Assembly: GCA_030848705.1 (NCBI GenBank)
Contig: CM061240.1
Coordinates: forward strand, 18,743,001 to 18,807,000
Reading direction: 5' to 3'
Length of the DNA: 64,000 bases
Source of the DNA: Heracleum sosnowskyi
Lineage: Eukaryota; Streptophyta; Magnoliopsida; Apiales; Apiaceae
In this document: one piece after another, positions 42,739 to 56,248 of the stretch
Numbering within the stretch: position 1 is the stretch's first letter
How the letters are laid out: every line of letters starts with the position of its first letter
The notes under the pieces: model-generated
Seen by the model: the letters and a program-made list of their open reading frames with translations, nothing else
What the model was told of the DNA's origin: nothing
Databases searched by the model: none
Made by a program: the position numbers and the translations under genes

Positions 42739-43562
42739 TAGGGGTGTACACGGTTCAGGTTGGGCGGGTTAAGAGAATTTAACAACCCAACCCAATTAAA
42801 CCGGGTTTGCAAATTTTCAAACCAACCCATAAAAATAAAATTCGTAATCCAACCCATTTAGTGTATTTCAGTTTGGATTGGTTCGGGTCGGAGTGATCGG
42901 GTTAATAAATATTAATATTTTCAGTAGTATCCATTTTTTGCTGATGCAAGTAGCTTTCCAATAACCTCTTATTTGTTTCATTGCAAACATTTGTTGTCGG
43001 TTGGCTTTGATGAGCCTATTAGAGACAAAACTAGTATAACATCATATAACAGAAAAGATATCAAATGCATTAAACAGGTGTTTAGATGCTAATTAAACAA
43101 ATGTAAAATATCAAACTTAAAAGATACAACAACACCGTTATTTCAGCTCCTTCACCATGGGGAATTCAAGAAAATGACTAGGAGAAAATCAACATAAGAA
43201 GCATGTAGGTGTATGAATCTATTATCTATTTTGTGTAGTTCCTTTCAGATTCATAGAAAAGCCTAATGTAACCATACAAAAACTAGAGAAACAACATGTC
43301 TGAAACAAAAACCAACAAAAATGCATCTGAGAGCAACCTAAGTTCAACGATCCATATTTTTTAGTTAAACTTTATTATTTTTAATCGGGTTGGGTTGGTT
43401 CGGCTAAAAAAAACTCGAAACCCATACCCAACCCATTTAAATCGGGTTTATAGTTTTTCAATCCAAATGCGTATCGATTTAAAAAAATTCGGTTTGGATC
43501 GGACAAAAAAAAGGTCAGTTTGGATTGGGTTGGTCGGTTTTAACAACCCGTGTACACCCCTA
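42739..43562. mobile_element. hAT-type non-autonomous DNA element, 824 bp
   Basis: The ends are perfect 15-bp inverted repeats, TAGGGGTGTACACGG on the left and CCGTGTACACCCCTA on the right. They are flanked by a perfect 8-bp duplication GGTATTTG (42731-42738 and 43563-43570). Eight-base duplications and this end sequence are typical of the hAT superfamily. The subterminal 150 bp on each side are full of AACCC/GGGTT words in both orientations, likely transposase-binding repeats. No transposase frame is present, so it needs an autonomous partner. Confidence 0.9.
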
Positions 43563-43570
43563 GGTATTTG

Positions 43571-44770
43571 TCAAGTATGTAATGCTTGCATATACTATTT
43601 TTTTAAAAACTTTTATCTAATTTTCCTATATTAAGCGATGATATGTCAAATATATTATTAACAATATTAATATACTTATCTATATATTATAAATTTTTGC
43701 ATGCGGTATTCATATTTTGGTTTGAATGAAAATTTTAACTTAATTTTGACCCACCGGATAATTCATTTTTTGGTTTGGTATTCATAGTTGTGTTTGGATA
43801 TGATCCACATCCATACCCATTGATATTTATAGAAAGTTTGTATACAAATATAAATATCTTTAATATAATCTTTAATATTTATGGTAAGTTTTTTATTAAT
43901 AAAATTTGATCTTTTAATTTTGATAATCTCATTAATGCATATTATCATATAAGATATACTATAATACAATATTTAATTACCAATGTTTCCTTTTACATGT
44001 ATTTATTATATTATGAAAGTAGAAAGCCTTAAGAAGTTTTCTGAGATTAACCTCATGTTTCTTTTTCTTTTACATTATATACAATAATATTTTAATTATA
44101 TGTATATTTTTATTTCAAAATCATATTATTTGATCTTAAATATAATTTTTTTTAATTATTAATGATATTATTATTATTATATATATATTATTAAATAAAA
44201 TTTTAAACTACCGTGTGCGGCTATAACCTAGTAATTGTCATTATTTTTGTTGTTGTAAGGGACTAGCTTATATCTTGTGCGGTGTATGATTTACTTTTAA
44301 TGGTTGTTATATTATTATTTGTATTTTAAAATTTTATTTATATTTTATATTCATTATGTGGATGTGTTTAAATCAAAATAGTTATGTCCGTTCTAATTAG
44401 AATAGATATTTAAAAATATTATTCTTGGGGCCGTTAAAATATGTTTTAAAAAAAGGTAGGCTTAGAGACATGTTTAAACTAGAATAGTTATATGTGTTCT
44501 AGTAAATTAGTGTTTAAAAAAAAAATACAAATAGGCACTTTAAAATAGGTTTTTAATGTAATAGGACCTAGAAATGTGTTTAAATTAGAGCAGCTAAATG
44601 TATTTTAATTGGAACGATTTTTTAAATAATAAAATCCGTTAAAATTGGTTATAAAACATATAGGCCCGTAAACCGGCCCAACAGACTTAAAATTGAAATG
44701 TGGTATAGATGACAAGGAATGTAAAATAGTTGATGCGGTCCAGCTGTATATACCAAAAAAGGGGAAATGA
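43571..44770. other. AT-rich spacer with a second Helitron-like 3' end
   Basis: No gene. At 44210-44231 ACCGTGTGCGGCTATAACCT then AG, followed by T, resembles a Helitron 3' end (CTAG/T at 44228-44232), but the hairpin is weak and no 5' end was found. The segment 44640-44830 (GC richer, with GTATATACC near 44749) is probably the promoter and first exon area of the Agenet gene. Confidence 0.45.
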
Positions 44771-45185
44771 ATACCTAAAAACGCAACGTCTGCAACGCTG
44801 AGAAAGAGATTGGGAACGGTCTCACCGGTTTGGATTGAAGTCTTCTTTTCAGATAGGAAATTTTTCTGTATATGTTTTTTATGAATTTGATTCCGAATTT
44901 ATCTCTAATTGTGCAATTCTATTAGCAGCATATGATGATATGAAGTTAGGGCATAGGTTTAAAACATAATTGGGGAGATTATACTAAGTGCACATGTACC
45001 CTTGGAATCGTCTGCAATTGCGTGCTTTCACTGAGAAGGGTAGTAATGGCTTATGCTTTTATTTAGGCCATTTTTCGAGCATGAAATGATTTGAAAATTG
45101 TAGATCTTGTAGTCTCTCTCATTACTTGAATTCCTCTAGTGGAGTAGAAATAGTAATAAATCGATGCTAAAATCTTAATAAATAA

Positions 45186-45188
<3 letters not shown>

Positions 45189-45223
<35 letters not shown>

Positions 45224-45243
45224 GTATGTATGTATGTATGTAT
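45189..45243. repeat. Microsatellites (TC)n and (TATG)n
   Basis: About 16 TC units at 45189-45221 are followed by TATG units up to 45243. They lie in the leader intron of the Agenet gene. A (CA)8 tract is at 45359-45374. Confidence 0.9.
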
Positions 45244-45448
45244 TATGTGTGTGTATTTCTGCAGTGGTTTTAGTACATATGCAAGTCATTGTGATAAAAG
45301 TGTGTTGATATTGGAGACAACCAATTATGCTGGCTTAAGTTAATTGCTACAAGCATTGCACACACACACACACATATCTGTATTGATTCATCATGAATGA
45401 TGTATTTATATCCTTTTCCTGCTTTTATAATATTGTAGGCATTTACTG

Positions 45449-48400
45449 ATGGATTCTGATGACAATGATTCTCAAGGCAATAACTTAGCTGGTGAAGGGA
45501 ATTCAAAATCTCCTATTTCGCGTCCATTTGCCATTCCCAATTTTGATTTTGAAGACAGCCTCCCTGGTCACCTAAGATTCGAAAGTTTGGTTGAAAACAA
45601 AGTTTTTCTTGGTATTTCCAGTCAGGAAGACAGTCAGTGGATCGAGGACTTCTCTCGGGGAAATAGTGGTATAGAATTTAGTACAAGTGCTACAGAGCCT
45701 TGTTCCATTTCAAGGCGTAACAATGTTTGGTCAGAGGCGACATCTTCAGAGTCTGTTGCAATGCTTTTGAAATCTGTCGGGCAGGAAGAAAGGATCCAGG
45801 GAGAAACTTCAATTATTGAGTCGGATACTGGCAATGAATTAGGTAGGTTGACTACTGAAATGGAGCCAAACTTGAAGCAAGATGATAAATTGGAGGATAT
45901 TACTAACTCAAAACCTACTGCAAGTCTTGATTCTTTTCTGGATGGGAGTAATGTGAATGCCTTAGAACCTAAGAAAGATAATCTTCCTGTTGATGGAGGT
46001 TCTGGCGTTGTTCCAAATGTTTCCGATGTAATTATGAGCGAGGCAGATGTGGGATCCGATGATACTAATCAATTGGAAGTCAATAATATAGAGCAGCCCC
46101 AGGTTGACAATTTGGAAGGACTTCCCCCGGAGATACATGTTCGGATTGTGTCCTCAATGTTGCCTAGTGACGTGGCAGGCAGTAATCAGTTAAATGGCCA
46201 GGAAAATGAGCATCGGGTTAGTAACGCCTGTTTTGAAACCGCGGATGCCCTGCTCGAAGACATTCCTCAACGAATAATGGCTGAACCAAATATTTGTAGG
46301 ACAGAGTCTAGTGGAACTGGTAGTGCTACTTGTACCCGTGACGTGGAGTCTCCTCACCGTGTTGTTTCCAACTCGGAATCTTTACAACAACACAATGATG
46401 AAACTAACATTACTTCTATTAATGAGCCTTCCAAATTGCAAGAGAACGTGACTTGCGACATACAAATAAAAGAAGCTTGCAAAATTGACAAAGGTTCTAC
46501 AGTGCCTTCTCAGCTGGGCAACGTTGAAGTTGGGGCCTGTAACAAAGGTGAAAATATTTGTAAGCCGCTTGAAGATTCTGTGTGTGACTCGTCCGTGGCT
46601 TGTCTAGATGCTCATACCTTTAAGGGTGTGAACAAAGATGTGGGGAATTCTGCCTGTTCAGGGGTAGAAATTAGTATTGTTGAAGAAACGGAGAACTCTC
46701 GTGGCAATCAAGCAAATAGTCTGGAAAGTGAGAATCTAGAGGTCGTTGATATTAAGATGGGAAAATCTTCCTGTTCAGAGCATGATACGGACTCTATTAT
46801 TGAGAATGTTAAATCTGAAAAACACATGGGTGAAGTGCTCATTGCTGAAGCATCTATGTTGCCTGGTATAGACCATAGACATGCTGAACAGGGGGAAGGA
46901 AGCGGCGTTAAGCATGTTGGGAATCCAGATATATCTCTATCTTGCACCGTCTCTGGATCACAATGTGATAAACAGTTGTCCACTAAGGATTTAACGGATA
47001 TCAAAACATCTGTAGTCCTTGAGGATATTAATACTTCTGAAGCACCAATCTCCTCCATCGTTGTTGGTGGACATGTGCAACTGTGCAAAAGTAATCATTC
47101 CTCTGAGCAGGAAGATGTCCACAGTTTTGGAAAAGATGTTTCTTCACATGAGAGAGAAGATCCAAAGTCACCTACAGCATCCGTAGTTGGTGGACATGTG
47201 CAACCGAGCAAAAGTATTCTTTCCTCTGAGCAGGAAGATGTCCACAGTTTTGGAAAAGATGTTTCTTTGCATGAGAGAGAAGATACAAAGTCATGTACAG
47301 CATCCTTATGTCCCGATGAATTTAATAAAGCAAACTTAGTTCATGGATCAGAGATCCTGAACTCTACGAGTAATGGACCAGGTATCTATCTTATGAAAAC
47401 TCTTTGAACATGTGGAATTTATTTTCCTCAATACTGATTTTGAATGATCAAACTTTTAATGGTGTTATATAGGATCAAAAGTTACAGAGGAGATGCACTT
47501 ATCATTGTGTGACACCCCGATTGATCCTCCATTGCTTTCTGGGAGTAAGACTGCTGCTGATGGAGTTGCTTTATGTGAGCAGGAGCAGAACTCACAGGTT
47601 GCCAACTCAATAGGCATAACAAATTCACCAAAAGTGGCAACTGATCTAGAACCTTTTGGTTTTCCTGAAATTGGACGAGGTACACACTACGTCTTATCAT
47701 TGCTTCCTAGATACTACGGTGGACAGTTGTACAGTCACTGACATTTTAGTTTTGTAATGCAGCAAGTCGGATAGAGCAAGAAGCAAGTCCAGGGAGTTCC
47801 ACTGTGGTGAAAGCATGTCCTGTTCTCAGTAGTTCAGATATAAATCTGGTTGACGACACTGCACCAGCAACACGTGAAAGCAATGAAGAAGTACTAATGG
47901 AAAGGAGTGCGAAAGTGGCATTGCATGTGGTTACAGGTTACTGAGTTTGTTTCTTATGATTTATTTTCCCTACTTTTTTAATCTTATTGACCTTTCATCA
48001 TTGACCAATTTCCTTATCTTAATGTACTTGCGTTGAAACTTATCATCAGATGTGGCGTTACTATCAAGCCAAACTGTTGTTCCTCCAGAATCTGTTCCAG
48101 TTTCCATTGTGGAATCCTGTAATATGATCCAAAACGATCATGAAGTTGTAGTCACTTCTGGAACACAATCAGCGCAAAGTCCTAGCACTAAAGGTTTTTA
48201 TCTGAATTATGGTCTTCTTTTGTAGCCTGAGGTTATATTCTTATCAGTTTATGTGCTCCATTATATTCCTTTTTCCACATTAGATGTGGAGACATGTTCT
48301 TCATGCTATTCAGGGAGCCTACCAAGACCCTAGCATCTTTTAAATTCAATAGTTACTGCAGACATCTGTGAATTTCAACTATTTTATTGTAATTGTTGGT

Positions 48401-51400
48401 TTTTGCTTTATCACTGTAGTTGATTCACCAGAGCAGAATCAAACTTCTGTTGCTCGTGCTTGTCCGTCAAAACGCGTTGCAGATAGTGTGAACAAGGATG
48501 GAGATGCCCTTGCTAATACGTTAGAAGAAAATGTGTTTCCTCCTTCTGTCATCAGTTGTGCGAAGACTCCGCCAAGTGAAAACGAACAGCAAACGATTAT
48601 CAAAGAGGTATCAATTGGCAGTGTCCGGCATCCTGCGGCATCAGATGGTGCTGGTGGAGTGGTTCAATTCGTTTCATTGCACGTGCAACAAGATAGTTCT
48701 AACATTGGGGAAAGCAGTACTTCTGAGGTGAGCTTATCCACTGGTTTATCTGAAGGCGAAGCCATCAAGGATTTGCAATTGCATCCTGTTGTTCAGCTTC
48801 ACAAAGAATCAACAGTATGTTTTTCTACTTAGTTGCCAATTTTTTACTTCGTATTGTTCTTCATTTCCTGTCTTAAGTCTCACCTAATGTTATTATAATG
48901 AAGGATGTCAAGGAGAGTCCATCTGAAAGAAATCCGGACCCTCCTTCTGTCGTCAGTTGTGCAAATGTTCCATCAAGTGAAACTGGACAGAAGTCGAGAG
49001 CCAAAGATGCCTTCGTTGCCACTTTCCAACATTATGAGGGAACAGCTGATGCAGGTGGTGGTAAGGTTCAATCTGATGCATTGCATATGCAGCATGATAA
49101 TTCGAATGAAGGAAAAATCATCAGTATTGAGGTCAGTTCATCTGTTGGTTTGACTGAAAGCAAAATCATCAAGGGTTCACCATTATGTCCTAGCATCCCA
49201 GTTAAGAAAATATCAACTGTATGTTTCTTTTTTGTATGTTTCTATTTTGTATTAAATTATTCCTTTGTAGTTTTTCTACCTCGTGTTCTTACACCATGGT
49301 TTTTTTTTTTTCCGAATGTATGTACTGAAGGATGTTGAGGGATATCCTTTAGCATCTGATTACTCTCGGAGAGATCTTGCAATGGTACCTGAACATTCAC
49401 ATGAAAATTCTGAAGGACCTGGACCTAAGTCAGGTAAAAAACGTGCAGCCACCAGAGGGACCTCTGAGCGGAAACCAAGACAAGGTTCTGCCAAGACATC
49501 AGCTAGAGCAAATGCTAAGAAAAGAGGTGTGCATGAAACCCCTGTGAAACAATTTGAAGGAGATAAGTCAATGATGATCTTAAATTCACCTGGGACTAGC
49601 AATGCTGAACGGAGTAGTATGAAAGCTTGTGGTGCTCTTCCGACTCCCATGTCTAATATCCCAGATTTGAACACTTCTGTTGCGCATGCATATCGTCAGC
49701 AGCCATTCACTGATCCACAACAATTGCAGTTGCGAGCACAGATACTTGTGCATGGATCTCTAATGTAAGTTTTTATTCTTTATTTGCTAGATATGTATGA
49801 ACGTCTAGTACATAGATATGGGCCAGACCAATAAATTAAGGAAATTTATGATTGTGTTATGAATCAACTTCACTAGTATCAAGCTGGTAGGCGTCAAAAC
49901 TTTATATATAAAGGTCATACGTGCTAATGGAGTACACAAGGAATAGATTCTTCTGACTTTTAATTCCGGAGTGATGATTGATGACTGAAATAGACGTTTT
50001 AGTAAGAATTGAATTTAGCTAACTAGGAACTCTTATTTGAAGCTTACTGAAGCAAATTTATTACTTAAAAAATGCTGGTTGTTGCAGGCAAAATGCTGTA
50101 CCTGACGAGGCTTGTATGATTTCAGCATTTGGGCCATTAGGTTAGTGTATTTGGTTTTATCACTTTGATCTTCGAATAACTATGTAAGCCTGCAAGGAAT
50201 TTTAGAACTGTTGTTTTTTCAGATGGTAGTGGATGTCTTTGGGAGCCTGCATGGCGTGCTTGCAGTGAAAGGATACATGCTCAGAAATCTCATGCCAGCA
50301 ACCTAGAAACCCCTGTGCGGTCACACTCAGGTAACTCAAACTTCCCAATTTTTTGCTTATGTAGATTTTGGTTCATTTTATTTTAGTTGTGATTTGAGAA
50401 TAGCAGGTAGTCGAGGTCCAGATCCAGTCAGAAACAGTTCACTTCAGAGTAAAACGCCTTTACCTGATGGTGGAGCAAGCAGTAAGGGTATCCCGTCGCC
50501 AGTTGTGAATCCTATCATGCCCCTATCTTCGCCTCTTTGGAATATATCTACCCCTTCTTGTGATGGTTTGCAGTCCAGTGGCACACTTGTTGATTTTCAT
50601 CAGCCATTTACTCCCTTGCAGCCTTATCAATCCCAAGGTACAGGAGGTTTTGTTGACCAGAGCCCCTCTTGGCTTTCTCAAACTCACTTTCCTGGTCAGT
50701 GGGTGGCTACTCCACAAAATTCTGCCCTTAATGTCAATGCAAATGTATCTTCAATGTTTTGTACCGAATCATTAACACTAGCCCCGGCTAAAGTTTCATC
50801 TGTGCCAAATCACCCTGAGATGAAACATTCCACTGGTGGTGGGGGTGCTTCTGTGTCTTCTGGGACTCCTCAGACTGATGTAAATAAGGTGTCCGTTCCA
50901 TCTGGTAAGAATTCCCGTAATACAAAATATAAGAAGAGGAAGAAGGTTTCTGACAGCATGAGCCCCCCGGGGCATATGCCATCAGTAACTTTTGATCAGG
51001 CAGTATCTGTAAGTGATACATGTAATCATCCCTCTGAAAAAGCAACTGCTTCCCAGGCTAATATTCAGAATACTTTGCTCGCTCAAAGTTTGACAGAAAT
51101 AGGATCCCCTGTTGTCAATAATGTATCTTCTACACCAAATGCTGCTACAACTACTTTATTTACATCCACAAACCATTCTGGTAACTATCTGGCAGCTGTT
51201 TCTCCATTAAATTTAAGTGATAAATCTACAAAAGTGGATCAGATCGTGGAGAATACGACTAGAATTTCAGAGAAAACATTGAATGAAGTCGAGACAGCCA
51301 AGGTACAAGCAGAAGATGCTGCCGCGCATGCTGCTGCTGCAGTTGGCAACTGTAATGATGTTTGGAGCCAGTTGAGTAAGCTGAAGAATTCTGGTTTAAG

Positions 51401-54400
51401 TTTTGATGATGAAACGAAGCTTTCTTCCGCAGCTATGGCAATTGCTGCAGCTGCTTCTGTTGCAAAGGCAGCTGCTGCAGCAGCTAAACTGGCGTCGGAT
51501 GTTGCAATTGGAGCAAAACTAATGGCGGATGAGGTATCAACCACAAGTATAACTGAAAATAATGCCTATAATACTGAAATCTCTCTTTCCCATTCTACAA
51601 ATACTTCTCTGTTGGCTGGAGAAGGAAATGTCTCCGCTAGGTCAATTATTGCTGCTGCAAAAGAGACAGTGAAGAAGAGAGTTGAAGCTGCTACAGCTGC
51701 CTCAAAGCATGCCGAAAACTTGGATGCAATGGTAAAAGCTGCTGAACTGGCAGCAGAAGCAGTTTCCCAAGCTGGAAAAATTGTTTCTATTGGTGATCCT
51801 TTGCCTTTGAGTGAGTTGGTAAATTCTGGTCCCACGGGATACTGGAAGACTCCCCAGGTATCTCCTGAACAGGGGAAGAAAGCACGCCTTGGTCAACGGG
51901 ACACATTTAATCCTGAAAAGCTTCTTCAACCTGAACCACCAAAAGATGGAGCAATTATTATGGGGGAAGCAGTGAATCCTGGTATGTATATCAGTATATG
52001 TTGAAGTGATTGTTTTTGTGTCCTTTGGGGGTTTCACTAATATGTTCATTGTATTCAAGGTACTGTTACAAGTATTGGAATGAACTCATCTACGACCCAA
52101 ATAGGTCACAGCGGTGGAACAAGCTCTGAAGCTGTTACATCTCTCGATGCACACAGAGTTGCACCGGGGACATTCTTTGAGAATGGAATGGTGGAAGGTT
52201 GCCTTGTCGAGGTCTGGTTTCATCTTTGCTTATATTTCTTGTATTTATTAGGCTGTTCTGCCATAACTTTTTTGTTCCTTCAGTAAGTACGAAAAACTAG
52301 ACCTTATTAAATAGTAGTATTTTTGTTATGTTATTATGTATTTCAGTCAAATTATCTGGATATCTTTTTTATTCTGAATGAATAAATTTGGCATTTAATG
52401 CTGTAGGTCTTCAAAGAAGGGGATAAATTTAAAGCAGCATGGTATTCGGCTAAGATTTTGAATTTGATCAGTGGAAAAGCTTTAGTTCGTTACACTGAAC
52501 TCCAAGCAGATGATGGTAATTTTTTATTGACTTCTGGCCTATATATAACAGTTGGAATGTTTTTCAGAAACTTTTCTGAGCAGACTATTAGTACTGGCAG
52601 CTTGTGTAGCTTTTAAATTTTTAGATGACTGAAAAAAATGTACTTAAAAGTGCATGATATCTTGTATAGATTAGCAAATCAAAGTAACATGACTTACTGC
52701 AAGTATAATTTGCCCTGATAGCATGTTAATGTATTATTTTATGTTGGCAATCCTGAGCTTAATCAAACATGGCTTGAGAAGGGAATCTGGCTCAGCAAGT
52801 GTTTTTTTTTTCTTTTTTTTGCTAAATTGCTCAGCAAGTGTAATCTCATACTGCAAGTACTGCCATGATAGCGTAGTAATGTATTATTTTATGTTGGTAA
52901 GCCTGAGCTTTATCAGACATGGCTTGGGAAGGGAATGTGGCTCAGCAAGTGTTATCTCAATTGTAGGTGTTTGGTAGCATATTTGCGATGTCCACAGATT
53001 TACCTTACTTTTTCTTTTTTTTTGAAGGTTCGGGGAAACTAAATGAATGGGTGCCACTTAAAGGGGATGGTATTAACGCACCTACAATACGCATTCCACA
53101 TCCTACAACTAGCATGTGCTTCGACAGAACTAGGAAGAGACGGAGAGAAGCAGCGATGGACTATACTTGGTGTGTTGGAGACAGAGTGGATGCATGGATA
53201 AAATATTGGTAATCAATGAGCATATCTCTCCAAATTTTATTTAATTACATCAATTGTCATCGGCTTCTCATATGTTTCATCTCGTTAATTTTGTATATAT
53301 GATTATCTTTTTTGCGTCATATAATTGATTAGACTACCAGGAGGCGTGAAACAGTTGCACTGAATTACTGAAATTTGGACATCAAACAAAAAAATTAGTT
53401 CTAAAGAAAATGCTGCTTAATATGTGCATTCTTTTTACTGCCGTGTGTATACTTAGATGTATTTGTTACTATTTGGGAATTAAACCATTACGTGTCATGA
53501 CCGTTACTTTCTGTTGGTATCAGTTTGCTTCCTTTGTCTTTCTTTTTTTGCTCAAGATAACTTGTTATGTTATGCTTGTGGCCTTGGAAAAACTGAAAAA
53601 GAGTTTATTGTTCTGGTTTTCACAAGTTAATAAAATATCATACATTAGTTTCAAAAAAAAAAAAAAAAAAAAAAATATAATACATTAGTTGTAGACTAAT
53701 TGATGATTGGTCGGGCGCCTAAATGGTTGGTTTGTTTTTAACTAGCTTCGAGTGATAACTAAAAATCTTGTGCTAATTATCTATGCAAGTTTCATTCCAC
53801 TCAACAAAGGGTTTGGGTACTAATGAACATGAATGCTCTAATAGGTTATAGTCAGCAAATGCTTGGTCCTATCATAACTTATTGCTAAGATTAATAATCT
53901 TTGGTGTACTGTTATTGATGATAGATTGATACTCGCCAATGGCTGATCATGAATTTGCAGTCCTGTGAATGTTAGGATGTATGAGTTTTTTTGCCCCCTT
54001 TTATCTTTTTAAAGTAACTCATTGTAATGACTTCTTTATATATCACATTCCTTATCTAGTTTTCACAAATGAACTGTAACAGATGGCTTTAGTGGTGATT
54101 TTTTTGTGATGACTAGGTTAATAGTTGTACTATATCCTAGTTGCATAAGGGTTTTGTGTATCAGCTTTAATACAACTCACCGGTTTGTCTTAGATTAAAC
54201 TTTTTATTTACTGTTTACGGTTATAAGATCAGACTAACATTTCACTGTTACTGGCTCATGATTGTTGTTGATGTTTATGTTTAGCTGGTTTGAGGGAGTT
54301 GTTCAAGAGAAAAACAAGAATGATGAAACTACATTAACCATATATATTCCAGGTATGTGCAGTCTGTTACGTTGAGCTAGAGAGGCATCCTGTTTATTTG

Positions 54401-56248
54401 TATGGATGGTTTCCAATTGGAATTGGGTAACAATTTTTACGATTTTTTTGCAGCTCTTGGAGGCACTTTAGCTGTCAAAACGTGGCATCTTCGTCCAACT
54501 GTTACTTGGAAGGATGGAAAGTGGACTGCAACTGCAATTCAGCAGTCCCCAACTCAGGTCCAATGCTTTCATGACTACAAGCTTTGCATTTATTTACTCG
54601 GAATATATGTAGATACTAAACTTATTGAAATTAATACAATTTCCAGGGCGATACACCCCAAGAAAAGCGTGTGAAGTTGGGACATCCTGCCGTAGAAGCT
54701 GCTAAGGAGGACGAGGTTACAAGAGAAACTGATCTTGTGAAATCAAAGGAGCATGAAGAACCAAGACCACTTCCTTTATTAGCTAATGAAACAGAATTTA
54801 ACATCGGGAATAATACAGGAGATATTAAACTTGATGCTCCGAGAATAGCGAGGACGGGATTGCAGAAAGAAGGTTCAAGGGTGGTTTTTGGTGTTCCTAA
54901 ACCAGGAAAGAAGCGAAAATTCATGGATGTAAGCAAACATCTTGATTCTGACCGAAGCAGTAAAAATACAAAAGCAAGTGATACAATCAAAACTGCAAGA
55001 TACTTGCCTCAAGGACCTGGAGGCCGTAGTTGGAACAACAATGCTAATGTTAATATGAAAGAAAAGCAAGCTGCGGAGGACAAACCCAAAGTTTATAGGA
55101 CTGGAAAACCGCAGAGTGTTTCAGGTAGAGTACTTCCACAGAAGATTAACTCATCTGTATCATCCAAATCTACTGGGAAAACTACGGGCAACAAGGAAGA
55201 AAACAATTCAGCTCGGCAGAACCTTATGGAATTTGGCTCTGTCTCCGACTCCCAGGATACTTCTGAAGGTCCAACTTCCTCCAAAGGTCTGTCCAAAGTT
55301 CCTTGTAGAAGAGTACCTTCTTCAAATGCCAAATCTGTCCACCTGAATAAAGGAAAGCGTGCAGCTGCTGGCGGAGAGTTTGGTAAAAAAGTTGAACAGG
55401 ATAAATCTTTTTCACATGTTGCTGAGCCACGAAGATCAAGCCGCAAGATTCAACCGACATCAAGGGTATGATCAAATTGTTTTTGTTTTCTTGCTTTCTA
55501 ATTGCACCTGCATAGTATTTTGTTGTGTTAAATTGACTGATCATGCTGTAGTGGCCTTCTCTTGTGATTGCAGCACACTTAATTTCCTTAAGCTTAAGAG
55601 GTTACACCTTAGCAATGCTTTACGAGTAAACCTAGATTTTTTAAATGTTGTGTGTCATGTTCGAGTATACTGTGTTACAAACAAATTTGGAGATAGTTTT
55701 ATATATGATTTTTCACGAAAGATCCCTTATTATAGCTCCAGTTTTGGATGTCATGAAAGTGTCATCCAATTAGGATGACTAATTAGGATCAATATTGTAG
55801 TTAATAGTTTAACCAAAACTTATATATCTAATAAGACTTAATTATAGTGGAGAAATAAGATGTAGTTGTACTTTTACAGAATGGGAAGAATATTTGCTTT
55901 TGTAGTATCTTGTTGTAGTCTTCTTATATGAAAGTAAAGAAACAGCTGGCAGCAACCTTGGAACGACTGTGGTCTTCAACTTTGTGTCATATGACTTGTT
56001 TTCATTTCCTGCAGCTATTAGAAGGATTGCAGAGCTCTTTAATAGGTTCAAAGTTGCCCTCCGTTCCACATGAAAAAATTCAAAGAAACCTGAACAAAGG
56101 TAATTATATTAACATTGACTAGTGAGATACTTTTGTGGAGGCTTTTTTTGGTTGATTGATGTTGGTGATGTGATGGTTCTTGGTGCTTCATGAAACCTTT
56201 CTAACTGAATGATGATATTTAACAGGGGACAATGGTAGCCATGGCTGA
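45449..56248 (+). CDS. G2484-1: Agenet-domain nuclear protein, G2484-1-like, 18 exons
   Basis: Coding exons are 45449-47381, 47473-47679, 47763-47936, 48050-48193, 48420-48814, 48904-49218, 49331-49764, 50088-50140, 50223-50330, 50407-51981, 52060-52211, 52407-52515, 53028-53208, 54285-54352, 54454-54557, 54647-55465, 56015-56099 and 56226-56248. All introns are GT-AG. The sum is 6879 nt, exactly 2292 residues plus TGA. The ATG follows a leader-intron acceptor at 45438. The N-terminus (LAGEGNSKSPISRPFAIPNF, DSQWIEDFSRGNSGIEFSTS, WSEATSSESVAMLLKSVGQE) is what I recognise from Arabidopsis G2484-1. The middle is Ser-rich and disordered, with an Ala-rich helical stretch around 51300-51780. Tandem Agenet domains, Tudor-like readers, are encoded by exons 11-15. 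A basic tail follows. It is probably a chromatin-associated nuclear protein. Exons 5 and 6 look duplicated. Confidence 0.88.
47060..47305 (+). repeat. 123-bp tandem duplication inside exon 1 of the Agenet gene
   Basis: Two 41-codon units (47060-47182 and 47183-47305) both begin VVGGHVQ and contain SSEQEDVHSFGKDVS and HERED. They are nearly identical, so the duplication is recent and in frame. Confidence 0.92.
52695..52955 (+). repeat. Tandem duplication of ~100-150 bp in intron 12 of the Agenet gene
   Basis: TAATGTATTATTTTATGTTG followed by CCTGAGCTT, ATGGCTTG and GGCTCAGCAAGTG occurs at about 52728-52801 and again at about 52876-52952, separated by a T-rich stretch. Confidence 0.8.

Noticed and set aside
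49360..49674. Minus-strand frame of 104 codons inside the Agenet gene, with similar ones at 51239 and 51566
   Set aside because: Shadows of the strongly coding plus-strand exons, created by their codon composition.
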